Positions 1 to 9,271 of a stretch of 64,000 nt of DNA are shown here, piece after piece. Both the position numbers and the translations under genes were made by a program. Source of the DNA: Pyrinomonadaceae bacterium (lineage in GTDB: Bacteria > Acidobacteriota > Blastocatellia > Pyrinomonadales > Pyrinomonadaceae); assembly GCA_026129865.1 (NCBI GenBank), contig JAHCHG010000010.1, positions 114,446 through 178,445 on the forward strand, given 5' to 3'. The notes under the pieces are model-generated. The model made no database searches. It was not told the origin of the DNA and saw only the letters and a list, made by a program, of their open reading frames with translations. Every line of letters starts with the position of its first letter. Position 1 is the stretch's first letter.

Positions 1-228
1 CGGTTCGAAAACAGGGTTTTCTACGCGGCTTAAAATTATTTTCGCCCGCGGGATCCAATCGGTTTCTTCTCCGTGAATGAGATGTCCGACGACATCAAAA
101 GCACTCCATTGGTCTTCCGAATCGTTTTCAATGGTCCATTCGCCGGACAATCCGCTAAGCATTGCCTTAAGCGTTGAAGGCGTGCGCCGGAGAATTTTTA
201 CAGAACGATCGATCGTAAATTTGCTCAT
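1..228 (-). CDS. DinB-like (DinB_2) family protein, C-terminus cut by window edge
   Basis: On the minus strand an ATG at 228 opens a frame that runs off the window start (76 codons). It begins MSKFTIDRSV and contains the string WSAFDVVGHLIHGEETDW, which matches the first helices and metal-ligand histidine region of the DinB/YfiT-like four-helix-bundle superfamily, whose members are metal-binding and often act in thiol transfer or stress. The gene is divergent from der with a gap of about 45 bp, so a shared promoter region is likely. The specific substrate cannot be told and the other metal ligands lie outside the window. Confidence 0.72.
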   Translation of the reverse strand, partial: MSKFTIDRSVKILRRTPSTLKAMLSGLSGEWTIENDSEDQWSAFDVVGHLIHGEETDWIPRAKIILSRVENPVFEP

Positions 229-273
229 ATCGTCAATTATACAAATTGTTGTTAGAATTAAGCATTTAAGATT

Positions 274-1629
274 ATGAGTTCACCGCTAGTCGCAATTATC
301 GGACGACCGAATGTCGGAAAATCCACGCTTTTTAACCGTTTGACCGGACGCCGGACGTCGATCGTCGGCGACGAACCGGGCATTACGCGCGACCGCATTT
401 ACGGAAAGGTCGATTGGAAAGCGAAAACGTTCGATCTGGTCGATACGGGCGGCATCGTACCGGACGACGATGCGATCATACCCGCGAATATCTTCAAACA
501 AGCCGGAAACGCGATCGCACAGGCGCAGGCGATTATCTGGGTCGTCGATGCGCGTGCCGGAGTTACGCCGCTCGACGAAGAGATCTCGATCTATCTGCGC
601 AATATCGGCAAACCGGTGTTTATCGCGGCTAATAAAGCCGAGACTCGAAAGGTAGAAGAGGAAGCAGCCGAGTTTCATTTGTTCGGTTTTCCGCTGGTTC
701 CGATATCTTCCGAGCAGGGAAATTCGGTCGGCGATCTTCTCGATGAGGTTTTCGATGTTCTTGATTTTGACGCGGAAGAAGAAGAGGAAGACACGGACGA
801 GATAAAACTCGCAATTATCGGTCGTCCAAATGTAGGAAAGTCGTCGCTTTTGAATAAAATACTCGGCGAAGAACGTGTAATCGTTTCGCCAATTGCGGGA
901 ACGACGCGCGACTCGATCGACACGCATTTGACGGTTGACGGGCAAAAGTTTCTTCTTATCGACACCGCAGGAATTCGCCGCAAAGGCAAAACGACGGAAA
1001 TGGCTGAAAAGCTTTCCGTCGTCATGGCGCGAAAATCGCTGGAACGTGCGGATGTGGCGATCTTGGTCATTGACGCGGTCGAAGGCGTTGCGAACCTCGA
1101 CGCGAGCATCGCCGGTTATGCGCTCGATTCCGGCTGCAGTCTGATAATTGCCGTCAATAAATGGGACATTTTGGAAGAAAAGAAAACCGGAACTGCGAGC
1201 GAATACGAACGAAATCTGCGCGATAAATTAAAATTTCTCGATTGGGCGCCGGTCGTTACCATCTCGGCGCTGACCGGGCAGCGCGTCAGTCGAATTTTGC
1301 CGATCGTTCAAAAAGCAAATGCGGCGCGAAACCTGCGGGTTTCGACATCGAAATTAAACCAATTTTTTGAAGAAAGCATTATGCAGCCAAAGGTCGGCGG
1401 CGGCAGCGCTCCGGGAAAAGGCGGACGCGCACGGCTTCATATTCAATATATTACGCAATCCGGAATGCGACCGCCGTTTTTCGTCGTTTTCACTTCCGGC
1501 GGTCCAAGCAGCAAAGGCGGGCTCCATTTTTCATATCTTCGCTACATAGAAAACCGGCTTCGCGAAAAGTTCGACTTTTTCGCAACACCGATCAGAATTA
1601 AGGAAAAGCACAAAACGAAGAAAAAATAG
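274..1629 (+). CDS. der: GTPase Der (EngA), 50S ribosome assembly
   Basis: 451 residues, normal for the family. Two tandem GTPase domains are visible: the first P-loop GRPNVGKS at residues 10-17, the second at 183-190, each followed by DTAGI/DTGGI-type switch motifs and NK-D type guanine specificity motifs (AANKAE, AVNKWD). An acidic linker (EEEEEDTDE) joins them, and the C-terminal 90 residues form the KH-like domain. Der binds the 50S subunit and is needed for its late maturation. The ATG at 274 places the first G domain at the usual distance from the N-terminus. A strong terminator follows, so der appears monocistronic. Confidence 0.97.
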   Translation: MSSPLVAIIGRPNVGKSTLFNRLTGRRTSIVGDEPGITRDRIYGKVDWKAKTFDLVDTGGIVPDDDAIIPANIFKQAGNAIAQAQAIIWVVDARAGVTPLDEEISIYLRNIGKPVFIAANKAETRKVEEEAAEFHLFGFPLVPISSEQGNSVGDLLDEVFDVLDFDAEEEEEDTDEIKLAIIGRPNVGKSSLLNKILGEERVIVSPIAGTTRDSIDTHLTVDGQKFLLIDTAGIRRKGKTTEMAEKLSVVMARKSLERADVAILVIDAVEGVANLDASIAGYALDSGCSLIIAVNKWDILEEKKTGTASEYERNLRDKLKFLDWAPVVTISALTGQRVSRILPIVQKANAARNLRVSTSKLNQFFEESIMQPKVGGGSAPGKGGRARLHIQYITQSGMRPPFFVVFTSGGPSSKGGLHFSYLRYIENRLREKFDFFATPIRIKEKHKTKKK

Positions 1630-1661
1630 ATTAGGTTCAAACGTCGAATTTTCGGTATTTC

Positions 1662-1716
1662 AAACGTCCATTTGTCCGGCAAAATTAAAATACCGGAAAA
1701 ATGGGCGTTTTCTTTT
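1662..1716 (+). terminator. intrinsic terminator after der
   Basis: A long hairpin is formed by AAACGTCCATTT and its near-perfect complement AAATGGGCGTTT (one G-U pair), with an inner stem TCCGG/CCGGA and an A/T-rich loop. It runs into TTTTCTTTTC. It lies 30 bp after the der stop codon. Confidence 0.8.
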
Positions 1717-1857
1717 CGTATCCCGGGAACAAATCTCCAAAGCATTGGTCTAAATAACACGGGCGCGAAACGCCCGCCATTAACGATCGGCTGAAAAAGC
1801 TGTGAAAAATTCGCCCTTTGACCCGCCGGCACCGCAACCAAAGGAGGAAAAAGAAAA

Positions 1858-2679
1858 ATGTTAGATCAATTAGTAGAATCGCGAAATCAATCGAAAGAAC
1901 GAAGAAAATTAAGCGGGTTTATGCTTTCGTCTGGCACGGTGCTGACGATCGTTCTAATTGCGGGTTTTATCTTCAGTTTGTTCAGTCAAAATATCGCGCT
2001 TGCGTCGGACTCGCTTGAGATATCAACGCTGGTGGCGCCCGTTCCGACCGAACCGAAGCCCGAACCCGAACCGGAGGCAAAACCGGAAAGATCCACTGCA
2101 AGCAGCGAAGTAAAGCTAGCTGAAAGAACCGATAATATTCGCCGGATGGAGGAAAACCCGACGGAAATTCCGGATAAGGTAAATGTCGAAAAGACAGACG
2201 TTAAGGCGCGACCCAACAACGTGTTTAAAATCTCGGACCGAAACTTTGACCCCGTCGGTCAAGTCAGCGGAACCGGTCGTTCAAGCGACGACGGCAAAGT
2301 AAGCGGCACCGGCATTAAAAACGAGCCGACGGTTGTTGAGTCGGACGATAAAGAAGAAGAAGCCGCTCCGCCGCCAATTAAACCGAAGGTCGAAAAAAAT
2401 GCACCGCCGAAATCGCTCGGCGTGATCAACGGTAAAGCGACGAATCTTGTCACGCCCGCGTACCCGGCTTCGGCAAAAAGTATGGGAATAAAAGGCGTCG
2501 TTAAGGTTCAGGTGCTGATCGACGAAAACGGAAATGTGATCTCCGCAGCAGCCGTCGAAGGACACCCGCTGCTCCGCGGAAATGCCGTGAACGCGGCAAG
2601 ATCGTCTAAATTCTCACCGACCTATTTATCGAATGAAAAGATAAAAGTAACGGGCGTGATCATATACAACTTCAGTTAA
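1858..2679 (+). CDS. TonB-like energy transducer, paralog 1
   Basis: 273 residues. A very strong Shine-Dalgarno (AAAGGAGG) lies just upstream of the ATG. After a short cytoplasmic start (MLDQLVESR) there is one membrane anchor at about residues 20-45, then a Pro/Glu-rich periplasmic linker, and a C-terminal TonB_C domain from about residue 190 with the YPASAKSMGIKGVVKVQVLID pattern split by the usual glycine. Proteins of this kind couple the inner-membrane proton gradient to outer-membrane receptors. It has no adjacent exbBD. The start MLDQLVES is shared with the paralog at 9272, which does sit beside exbBD, so this copy probably uses that motor or another one. Confidence 0.85.
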   Translation: MLDQLVESRNQSKERRKLSGFMLSSGTVLTIVLIAGFIFSLFSQNIALASDSLEISTLVAPVPTEPKPEPEPEAKPERSTASSEVKLAERTDNIRRMEENPTEIPDKVNVEKTDVKARPNNVFKISDRNFDPVGQVSGTGRSSDDGKVSGTGIKNEPTVVESDDKEEEAAPPPIKPKVEKNAPPKSLGVINGKATNLVTPAYPASAKSMGIKGVVKVQVLIDENGNVISAAAVEGHPLLRGNAVNAARSSKFSPTYLSNEKIKVTGVIIYNFS

Positions 2680-2766
2680 GCGGGTCGCTAACTGTCCAAT
2701 TGCAGGATTTCAGAGAGAGATTTTCCATATCGGGGAAAATACTCTATTCTGATTTCTTGCTTTTTT

Positions 2767-4275
2767 ATGGACGCGATTCTTTTAGCTCTAAGATTGATTC
2801 TTGCGGCGGTGTTTTTGCTCGCCGGAATCGGAAAACTGCTCGACCGTAAAGGTTCGAAAAAGGCTCTGTCGGATTTTGGTGTTCCGCGTTTTCTGGTCGG
2901 CGGACTGGCTGTAATGCTTCCGGTTGCGGAAATTTTAGTCGCTGCCGCGCTTATATTCGTTCAGACGTCATGGTTTGGATCGGTCGGTGCTGCACTGCTG
3001 CTTTCGATTTTCGTGATCGGAATGCTGGTTCAATATTCAAAAGGAAATGCGCCGGATTGTCATTGTTTCGGTCAGATCCATTCGGAACCAGTCGGCGTTC
3101 GGTCGATCGTTCGAAACGCAATTTTGCTTGCCGGCGCGCTTTTTCTGTCGACCTTTGGCTTTGGGAATCAGGGACAGGACATTTTTTCTGCGCCGGCTAA
3201 CAAATCCGCAAACGGAAATTCTATGGAGATAATAATCGGAATTACGACTGTCGCGCTGCTTGCGGCGGTCGTTCATTTTTTGCGTCAAATTTCGGCGCAG
3301 CAGGTACAAATCGTCCGCCGGATCGAGATGCTCGAAATTCTTTCAAGCGGTGATAAAGCGCGTGAAATCGAAAATCTGAGTCATCCGGAAGATGGCTTGC
3401 CGATCGCAGCGCCCGCGCCGGACTTCGTATTGCCGGACACGAACGCAAAGAAAACGTCTCTTGCGGAACTTCTACAAACCGGAAAAACGCAGCTGTTGTT
3501 TTTTGTCAGCTCCGGATGCGGACCGTGCGGAGCGCTTTTGCCCGAGATCGAAGGCTGGAAAAGCGAGATGTCCGACAAATTTGATTTTGTCTTTGTCAGC
3601 AGCGGTAAAACGAAGGAAAACGCGGAAAAATTTGGAAAGGTCGCTGACCGAATCTTGCTGCAAAAGGAAAAGGAAATTGCCGAATTGTACGGAGCGCTGT
3701 GGACGCCGACATTGATAATTGTAAATACCGACGGCACGATCGGCAGCCGAGCCGCTGCGGGCGACGGCGCAATTCGCAACATTATTGAAAAGCTGAAAGG
3801 CGACACCGAAACGGAAAAATTCTACATAAGAAACGGTGACCGCCCGGGTATTTCGTCAAAACTCGGCGAGGTTGTTCCCGAGTTTTCCGATAAGGACATT
3901 AAAGGGAGATTTGTAAGTTCAAACGAACTTCGCGGCAAGCGGACGCTCGCGGCTTTTTGGAGCACGACCTGTCCGCATTGCGTCAATATGCTCGACGATC
4001 TGAAGAGATGGGAACAGGAAAAAGGCGCTGATCAGCCCCAACTTATCGTATTTTCCGAAGGCGATTTGCAGGCGAATTTAGAACTAGACCTTAGCGCGCC
4101 GGTGATACTCGAAAAAGAACGGTCTGTTGCATCGAAACTCGGTATGAACGGAACGCCGTCGGCGGTCCTGATCGACGAAACCGGGCGAATCATTTCCGAA
4201 ACCGCGGTTGGCGCGGACGAGATCTGGTCGCTTGTGGGAAGGCGAAAAGCGGCGGCAAAGGAAGCCAATTCGTAA
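2767..4275 (+). CDS. MauE/DoxX-type membrane domain fused to two thioredoxin-like domains
   Basis: 502 residues. The first 150 residues form a four-helix MauE/DoxX-like membrane domain with a conserved CHCFG motif (methylamine utilisation MauE type). A further membrane helix lies near residues 155-175. Two TlpA/AhpC-like thioredoxin folds follow: the first carries C251-G-P-C254 and the second C402-P-H-C405. MauE-like proteins are thought to pass reducing equivalents across the membrane to periplasmic disulfide proteins. Here the donor and two acceptor domains appear to be one chain. The ATG start places the first helix at residue 4. Partner substrates cannot be identified from context. It is followed after 26 bp by tgt and may be cotranscribed with it. 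Confidence 0.82.
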   Translation: MDAILLALRLILAAVFLLAGIGKLLDRKGSKKALSDFGVPRFLVGGLAVMLPVAEILVAAALIFVQTSWFGSVGAALLLSIFVIGMLVQYSKGNAPDCHCFGQIHSEPVGVRSIVRNAILLAGALFLSTFGFGNQGQDIFSAPANKSANGNSMEIIIGITTVALLAAVVHFLRQISAQQVQIVRRIEMLEILSSGDKAREIENLSHPEDGLPIAAPAPDFVLPDTNAKKTSLAELLQTGKTQLLFFVSSGCGPCGALLPEIEGWKSEMSDKFDFVFVSSGKTKENAEKFGKVADRILLQKEKEIAELYGALWTPTLIIVNTDGTIGSRAAAGDGAIRNIIEKLKGDTETEKFYIRNGDRPGISSKLGEVVPEFSDKDIKGRFVSSNELRGKRTLAAFWSTTCPHCVNMLDDLKRWEQEKGADQPQLIVFSEGDLQANLELDLSAPVILEKERSVASKLGMNGTPSAVLIDETGRIISETAVGADEIWSLVGRRKAAAKEANS

Positions 4276-4301
4276 AACGTCTCTATTTAATTGGATCATT
4301 A

Positions 4302-5474
4302 ATGAATAAACCGATCGATTGGAAAGTAACCGCTCAGGACGGAAATGCTAGAACGGGGATCTTGAGAACACGGCGTTCGACGATCGAAACGCCTGTTTTT
4401 ATGCCTGTCGGAACGCAGGGGACAGTGAAAGGCGTACGTTTCGAATGGCTCGAAGAAGAGCTAGACGCGCGAATAATCCTCGGCAACACGTACCATTTAT
4501 GGCTGCGCCCCGGGACGGAGATCATCCGCAAGCTCGGCGGTCTGCACAAATTTTCAACATGGAACCGTTCGCTTTTGACCGACTCAGGCGGGTTTCAGGT
4601 GTTTTCGCTGACCGATCTGCGAAAGCTGACCGAAGAAGGTGTTGAGTTTCGCTCGCATATTGACGGCACGAAGATGTTTCTTTCGCCGGAAGTCTCAATG
4701 GAGATTCAGGCGGCGCTCGGGTCTGAGATCGTAATGGTTTTCGACGAATGCCCGCCCGGCGATGCTGGAGTCGAAGTTACTCGAAAGAGCCTTGAACTCA
4801 CAGCGCGATGGGCGCGGCGGTCGCGGCAGAGGTTTGACGAACTTCAGCAAAGTAAACAGGATACGGGATTTCTGGAATCTCCCGGATTGTCCGGTCGGCA
4901 AGCTTTATTCGGAATCGTTCAGGGTGCCGGGCATCTTGGTCTTCGGGACGAGAGCCTTGAAAAAACCGTCGAAGTCGGTTTCGACGGATATGCGATCGGC
5001 GGGTTGAGCGTCGGGGAAGAGAAAAGCGTGATGTACGAAGTTGTCGAACATCTCGCGCCGAAAATGCCTGCGGACGCACCACGATATTTGATGGGCGTCG
5101 GAACTCCGGAAGATCTCGTCGAGTCGGTTTATCGCGGCGTCGATATGTTCGATTGCGTTATACCAACTCGAAACGGGCGTACCGGCGGAGCGTTTACTTC
5201 AAGAGGGAAACTGAACATTCGCAACGCTGTTTTTGCCGACGATGAACTGCCGATCGATGAAGATTGTTTATGTTCGGTTTGCAGGCGATATTCCCGTGCT
5301 TATTTGCGGCATTTGTATCAGGCGAACGAAATGGTCGCGGCTATTTTGATATCGCATCACAATCTTGCGTTCTTCCTTGACACAATGAAAAACGTTAGGC
5401 AATCTATCAAACTTGGCGAATTCGACAAATTTCGGCACGATTTTCTGGATAAAATCCGCGGTGAAGACGGCTGA
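4302..5474 (+). CDS. tgt: queuine tRNA-ribosyltransferase
   Basis: 390 residues, usual size. It exchanges guanine 34 for preQ1 in tRNAs with GUN anticodons. Visible motifs are DSGGFQVFSL with the substrate-binding Asp, the FDECPP loop, GLSVGE, the nucleophile region DCVIPTRNGRTG, and the zinc-binding C-x-C-x2-C...H cluster in DCLCSVCRRYSRAYLRHL. The gene leads the tgt-yajC-secD-secF cluster, an order seen in many bacteria. Confidence 0.97.
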   Translation: MNKPIDWKVTAQDGNARTGILRTRRSTIETPVFMPVGTQGTVKGVRFEWLEEELDARIILGNTYHLWLRPGTEIIRKLGGLHKFSTWNRSLLTDSGGFQVFSLTDLRKLTEEGVEFRSHIDGTKMFLSPEVSMEIQAALGSEIVMVFDECPPGDAGVEVTRKSLELTARWARRSRQRFDELQQSKQDTGFLESPGLSGRQALFGIVQGAGHLGLRDESLEKTVEVGFDGYAIGGLSVGEEKSVMYEVVEHLAPKMPADAPRYLMGVGTPEDLVESVYRGVDMFDCVIPTRNGRTGGAFTSRGKLNIRNAVFADDELPIDEDCLCSVCRRYSRAYLRHLYQANEMVAAILISHHNLAFFLDTMKNVRQSIKLGEFDKFRHDFLDKIRGEDG

Positions 5475-5545
5475 TATATGCGTGATGGTCGTTTGATAAA
5501 GCGACTCCGAATGTATATTATTGTCTTTTTCTTTTCGACACATTA

Positions 5546-5857
5546 ATGATGAATATTTTGGCTTTCTTTTTTCAGTTCGGCGGCGGTTTAATATTGCAGC
5601 TTCTGCCGTTTGTAGCAATTTTTGCAATATTTTATTTTCTTGTCATACTTCCTCAAAAGCGTAAAACCCAGGAAACAAAGGAAATGATCGCTCAGCTAAA
5701 GATCAACGACGAAGTGATCACAAACGGCGGAGTGATCGGAAAGATCAAGGAAGTCCGCGACACAAGCTTTGTCATTTATAGCGCAGACAAATCTCTTATC
5801 GAGATCGCCAGATCGGCGGTCGTCGGACATCGTCCGGTCGAAAACGATAAAAAATAG
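5546..5857 (+). CDS. yajC: preprotein translocase accessory subunit YajC
   Basis: 103 residues. One N-terminal membrane helix spans about residues 8-32, ending in the family signature FLVILPQKRK, followed by a small cytoplasmic domain with the GDEVITNGGVIGK-like segment (here INDEVITNGGVIGK). YajC associates with SecDF at the Sec translocon. Two adjacent ATG codons (5546 and 5549) are possible starts. It lies between tgt and secD, as in most genomes. Confidence 0.95.
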   Translation: MMNILAFFFQFGGGLILQLLPFVAIFAIFYFLVILPQKRKTQETKEMIAQLKINDEVITNGGVIGKIKEVRDTSFVIYSADKSLIEIARSAVVGHRPVENDKK

Positions 5858-5907
5858 AATAAATTCACGATAATCGCCCGATCTTTTAGGCGCATCGAAC
5901 TTTTATA

Positions 5908-7584
5908 ATGAAAAACAGCAGTTTACTTGTTAGAACGATCATCATTTTTGTCGTGCTGATCCTCGGTCTTTACCTTGTGATCGGACCTCGAAACTCCTTT
6001 AAGCTCAGCGATTTTTCGTGGCAGGGAATTAAGAACAACCTTGCTGAAAACATTAATCTCGGACTGGATCTTAAAGGCGGTTCGCATCTTGTAATGCGCG
6101 TCAAAACCGATGAATATCTTCGCGACCTGACCGTTAATAATCGCGATGCCGCACTAAACGCCGCGAAAGAAGCGCAACTTCCCGTTGGTGAAGCGACTTC
6201 GACGGCGGAAAATCGCAATTATCAGTTTACGATCAACGTAACCGATCCCAACCAGGTCGATGCGGTTATCGAGGCGGTCAAGAAAAAGGTCGATCTGGTA
6301 AATTGGACGGAATCGAAAAGTTCGAATTCGGTTACCTGGTCGCTGCCGCTTCAAGTTCAAAACGTTTTGAAAATTCAGGCGACCGAGCAGGCAATGCAGA
6401 TCATCGAAAGCCGAATTAATGCATTTGGCGTTAAAGAACCGACGCTGGCGACGCACGGCAGAGAAGATTCGGGGCAGATCCTGCTTCAAATGCCCGGCGT
6501 CGACGATCCGGAACGCGTGAAAGATCTGATCGGAAAATCTTCGAAACTTGAATTGATGAAGGTTGTCAGTCCGCCGAATCCTTCGCCTGTGCAGACGTTT
6601 CCGACAAAAGAAGCAGCCGAACAATCGATCGCGGGAGCGCCGAACCGTAGAGTCCTTGAATTTGTCGAACGCGACGAAAACGCGCCGCAGCCGAAAGCCG
6701 GCGAAGAACCGCCGAAACAATGGGTTGTCGTTGAAACGCCTGCCGTTGTTGATGGAAGTGAACTTCGCGACGCGTCGGCGGTTCAATCGACCGCGGGTTC
6801 GTCAGACTATCAGATCTCGTTTTCGTTCAAACCTGCCGGTGCGCAGAAGTTTGGCGAATGGACCGGCAAGAATATTGGAAATTACATGGGCGTCGTTCTT
6901 GACGATAAAGTTAAATCGATCGCCTATATCAAATCGCAGATCTTCGATCAGGGACAGATCGACGGTCGGTTTACAAAAGAATCCGGAGAAGATCTGGCTT
7001 TGACGCTGAAATCAGGTGCCCTTCCGGCACAGATCGATTATCAGGAAGAAAGAACGGTCGGTCCGAGTCTGGGAGCCGATTCGATCAAAGCCGGAGTTCG
7101 CGCTTCTGCCGGCGGACTCGCTTTTGTTATCGCTTTCATGCTCTTTTATTATCGCGGAGCTGGGATCAATGCTGTGGTCGCGCTGCTTTTGAACATGCTT
7201 TTGACGCTCGCTGCGCTGATCGTGCTCGATTCAACTCTGACGCTGCCCGGAATCGCCGGTTTGATCCTTGGGATCGGTATGGCGGTTGACTCGAACGTAC
7301 TTATTTTCGAACGAATGCGTGAAGAAATAAGGGACGGAAAGGAGATCAGAAAGGCGATCGAACTCGGTTTTGACCGCGCTTTCATTACGATCATCGATAC
7401 GCACGTTACGACCATTATTGCTGCGGTCATTCTTTATCTGTACGGTTCGGGACCTATTCGCGGATTCGCGGTTACGCTTGTTCTCGGACTTATCATAAAT
7501 CTGTTCTCAGCCGTGTTCGTGTCGAAGACGATCTTCCTCTGGCTGCTTGAGCGCAACCCGAACATGAAAAAAATTAGTGTCTAG
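5908..7584 (+). CDS. secD: protein translocase subunit SecD
   Basis: 558 residues. There is one N-terminal membrane helix, then the family motif LGLDLKGGSHLVM, a large periplasmic P1 domain, and a C-terminal five-helix membrane block with the SecD signature GIGMAVDSNVLIFERMREE. SecD and SecF use the proton gradient to pull exported proteins out of the Sec channel. The periplasmic domain has a Pro/Glu-rich stretch (about residues 245-275, ENAPQPKAGEEPPK) typical of variable linkers. It is followed by an inverted repeat and then secF as a separate gene. Confidence 0.97.
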   Translation: MKNSSLLVRTIIIFVVLILGLYLVIGPRNSFKLSDFSWQGIKNNLAENINLGLDLKGGSHLVMRVKTDEYLRDLTVNNRDAALNAAKEAQLPVGEATSTAENRNYQFTINVTDPNQVDAVIEAVKKKVDLVNWTESKSSNSVTWSLPLQVQNVLKIQATEQAMQIIESRINAFGVKEPTLATHGREDSGQILLQMPGVDDPERVKDLIGKSSKLELMKVVSPPNPSPVQTFPTKEAAEQSIAGAPNRRVLEFVERDENAPQPKAGEEPPKQWVVVETPAVVDGSELRDASAVQSTAGSSDYQISFSFKPAGAQKFGEWTGKNIGNYMGVVLDDKVKSIAYIKSQIFDQGQIDGRFTKESGEDLALTLKSGALPAQIDYQEERTVGPSLGADSIKAGVRASAGGLAFVIAFMLFYYRGAGINAVVALLLNMLLTLAALIVLDSTLTLPGIAGLILGIGMAVDSNVLIFERMREEIRDGKEIRKAIELGFDRAFITIIDTHVTTIIAAVILYLYGSGPIRGFAVTLVLGLIINLFSAVFVSKTIFLWLLERNPNMKKISV

Positions 7585-7587
7585 GAA

Positions 7588-7675
7588 TTTTCGATTTGCA
7601 ATTTTCGCGGTCCGGTCATCAATCAGTACAAGCGCGAATAAATTAAATTGCAAATCGCGAACTGCAAATCGAAAA
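7588..7675. repeat. inverted repeat between secD and secF
   Basis: TTTTCGATTTGCA at 7588-7600 is exactly complementary to TGCAAATCGAAAA at 7663-7675. A second inner complementary pair exists (GCAATTTTCGCG against CGCGAA...AAATTGC). The whole 88-nt spacer can fold into a long hairpin. There is no T tract, so it looks more like an mRNA processing or stability element than a terminator. Confidence 0.6.
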
Positions 7676-7685
7676 TAAAATTATA

Positions 7686-8813
7686 ATGTTTGATCTATTT
7701 ACAAAAATTAATGTTGACTGGATGGGGCTTCGACGTCCGCTGATCGGAGTTTCCATTCTTCTTTTGCTTGCGGGATTGTTTTCCGCGGTCGTTCGCCAGG
7801 CGGTACCCGGCGGTACGGAAGCGTTCAATCTCGGGGTCGACTTTCAGGGCGGAACCGTGATCACCGCAAAATTCAACGGCGGGACGCCGAATGAAGATGA
7901 TATTCGGAACGCACTGGCGAACGCGGGAGTTCCCGATGCGGTTATTCAAGCATCGACGGATAAAACCGATGAAGTATTGATAAAAGTTCCGCTATTAGAA
8001 GATGGAGAAACCGCGCCGGAAGCTTCACAGACGACAGATGCAAATCAGAAAGCCGATCAGGATTCTCAGGACAACGCAGCACTTGTAAGTCTCGGGCGCG
8101 AAAAAGTAAAGTCGGCTTTGAACACGTTCGGTAAAGAAGCCGAAGCGGCAACGCCGCTTGATCAGGACCCGGCGGCAAAATATAAGATCGTCGGAACCGA
8201 TTATGTCGGTCCGGTCGCGGGCGCTCAGTTGAGAAATCAGGCGATCATCGCGACACTTTTGGGAATGGTCGGCATTTTGCTCTTTATCGCGTTTCGATAC
8301 GATTGGACTTATGCCGCGGGCGCCGTGATCGCTGTGTTTCATGACGTTTTGATAACGCTGGCGTTTTTTACCATGTTTCAATGGGAGATCAGCTTGACCG
8401 TTCTGGCGGCGCTGTTGACTCTCGTCGGATTTTCGGTAAATGACTCGATCGTAATTTTCGATAGAATCCGTGAGAATTTGACCCTTCGGCGCAGTCAGCC
8501 GCTATACGATCTGACAAACGATTCTATCAATCAAACAATGTCGCGAACGATCGTAACGAACGGGCTCGTCTTTTTGACGGTTCTTGCACTGGTTCTCTTT
8601 GGCGGCGAAGTTTTGCGCGGGTTTTCGCTTGCGCTGTTTGTCGGTGCGATCACAGGAACCTATTCCACGATCGCAATCGCAAGCCCGATAGCAGTTTGGT
8701 GGCAGAGCAAAATCGGGACCGTACAGGTCAAGCAGACGGATTCTAAAAAGAAAGATCAGCTTGCCTCGGCTTCGCGCCGGACCGTTGAAAGACGACCGAT
8801 CGCACGAAGCTAA
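7686..8813 (+). CDS. secF: protein translocase subunit SecF
   Basis: 375 residues. It shows the VDFQGGT motif after the first membrane helix, a periplasmic domain with an Asp/Gln-rich insertion (about residues 110-140), and a C-terminal membrane block with the signature VGFSVNDSIVIFDRIREN. It is the partner of SecD. It is slightly longer than the typical 310-320 residues because of the periplasmic insertion and a basic C-terminal tail. It is separated from secD by about 100 bp containing the inverted repeat, and the same transcript is likely. Confidence 0.96.
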   Translation: MFDLFTKINVDWMGLRRPLIGVSILLLLAGLFSAVVRQAVPGGTEAFNLGVDFQGGTVITAKFNGGTPNEDDIRNALANAGVPDAVIQASTDKTDEVLIKVPLLEDGETAPEASQTTDANQKADQDSQDNAALVSLGREKVKSALNTFGKEAEAATPLDQDPAAKYKIVGTDYVGPVAGAQLRNQAIIATLLGMVGILLFIAFRYDWTYAAGAVIAVFHDVLITLAFFTMFQWEISLTVLAALLTLVGFSVNDSIVIFDRIRENLTLRRSQPLYDLTNDSINQTMSRTIVTNGLVFLTVLALVLFGGEVLRGFSLALFVGAITGTYSTIAIASPIAVWWQSKIGTVQVKQTDSKKKDQLASASRRTVERRPIARS

Positions 8814-9271
8814 TTTCGCCAATCAGCATGACTTTCGGCGTTCGTTACGACGGGAAACTCGATCTCTGAAACTTGAATAAAAATGTGAAGTTGCGGTCAT
8901 GTAAAGTTTTGTAATTACGCAAAAAAATAGCGATTAATTCTTGACTTTCAAACGTTAAAACCTTAGACTTCAGAACGTTGCTGGTCAATTAAATAACTTA
9001 TCTCTATTTTTCGTTTCGCTCATTGTGCGTTTTCGGATCAGGTAGAACTTTTGCTTTAATTACCGGCTTTGGTCTGTTAATCCCACGCTGAACGATAAAG
9101 TAGTTAAAACGAATAATAGTTTGATTTTCGTGCAAGATCGGTTTGTTCTATTTTGCCGTATCTGTCAATAAGGTCTTTATACTTTTAAGGGTTGATTTTA
9201 TTTTAACGCAATAATAATTCTTATTTCGTAACCCTTGACCATGGCACCGGTAAAAAGGGAGGAGAACAAAA
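8814..9271. other. 458-bp non-coding interval upstream of the second tonB operon
   Basis: No frame with coding character is visible on either strand. The interval is clearly more A/T rich than its neighbours. Near its end a TTGATT at 9192 with A/T-rich sequence about 17 bp downstream could be a promoter for the tonB operon, but the match is weak. The last 50 bp before the tonB start (CCTTGACC...GGCACCGG...GGGAGGAGAACAAAA) resemble the leader of the paralog at 1858, which points to duplication of gene plus leader. Confidence 0.5.

Noticed and set aside
77..277. Plus-strand frame at the window start
   Set aside because: It is antisense to the DinB-like gene, whose minus-strand translation shows clear family motifs.
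286..945. Long minus-strand frame inside der (and many similar antisense frames inside secD, rel, guaB, murE, clpX)
   Set aside because: All are mirror frames of well supported genes, rich in Arg/Phe/Ser in the typical antisense pattern, without ribosome sites.
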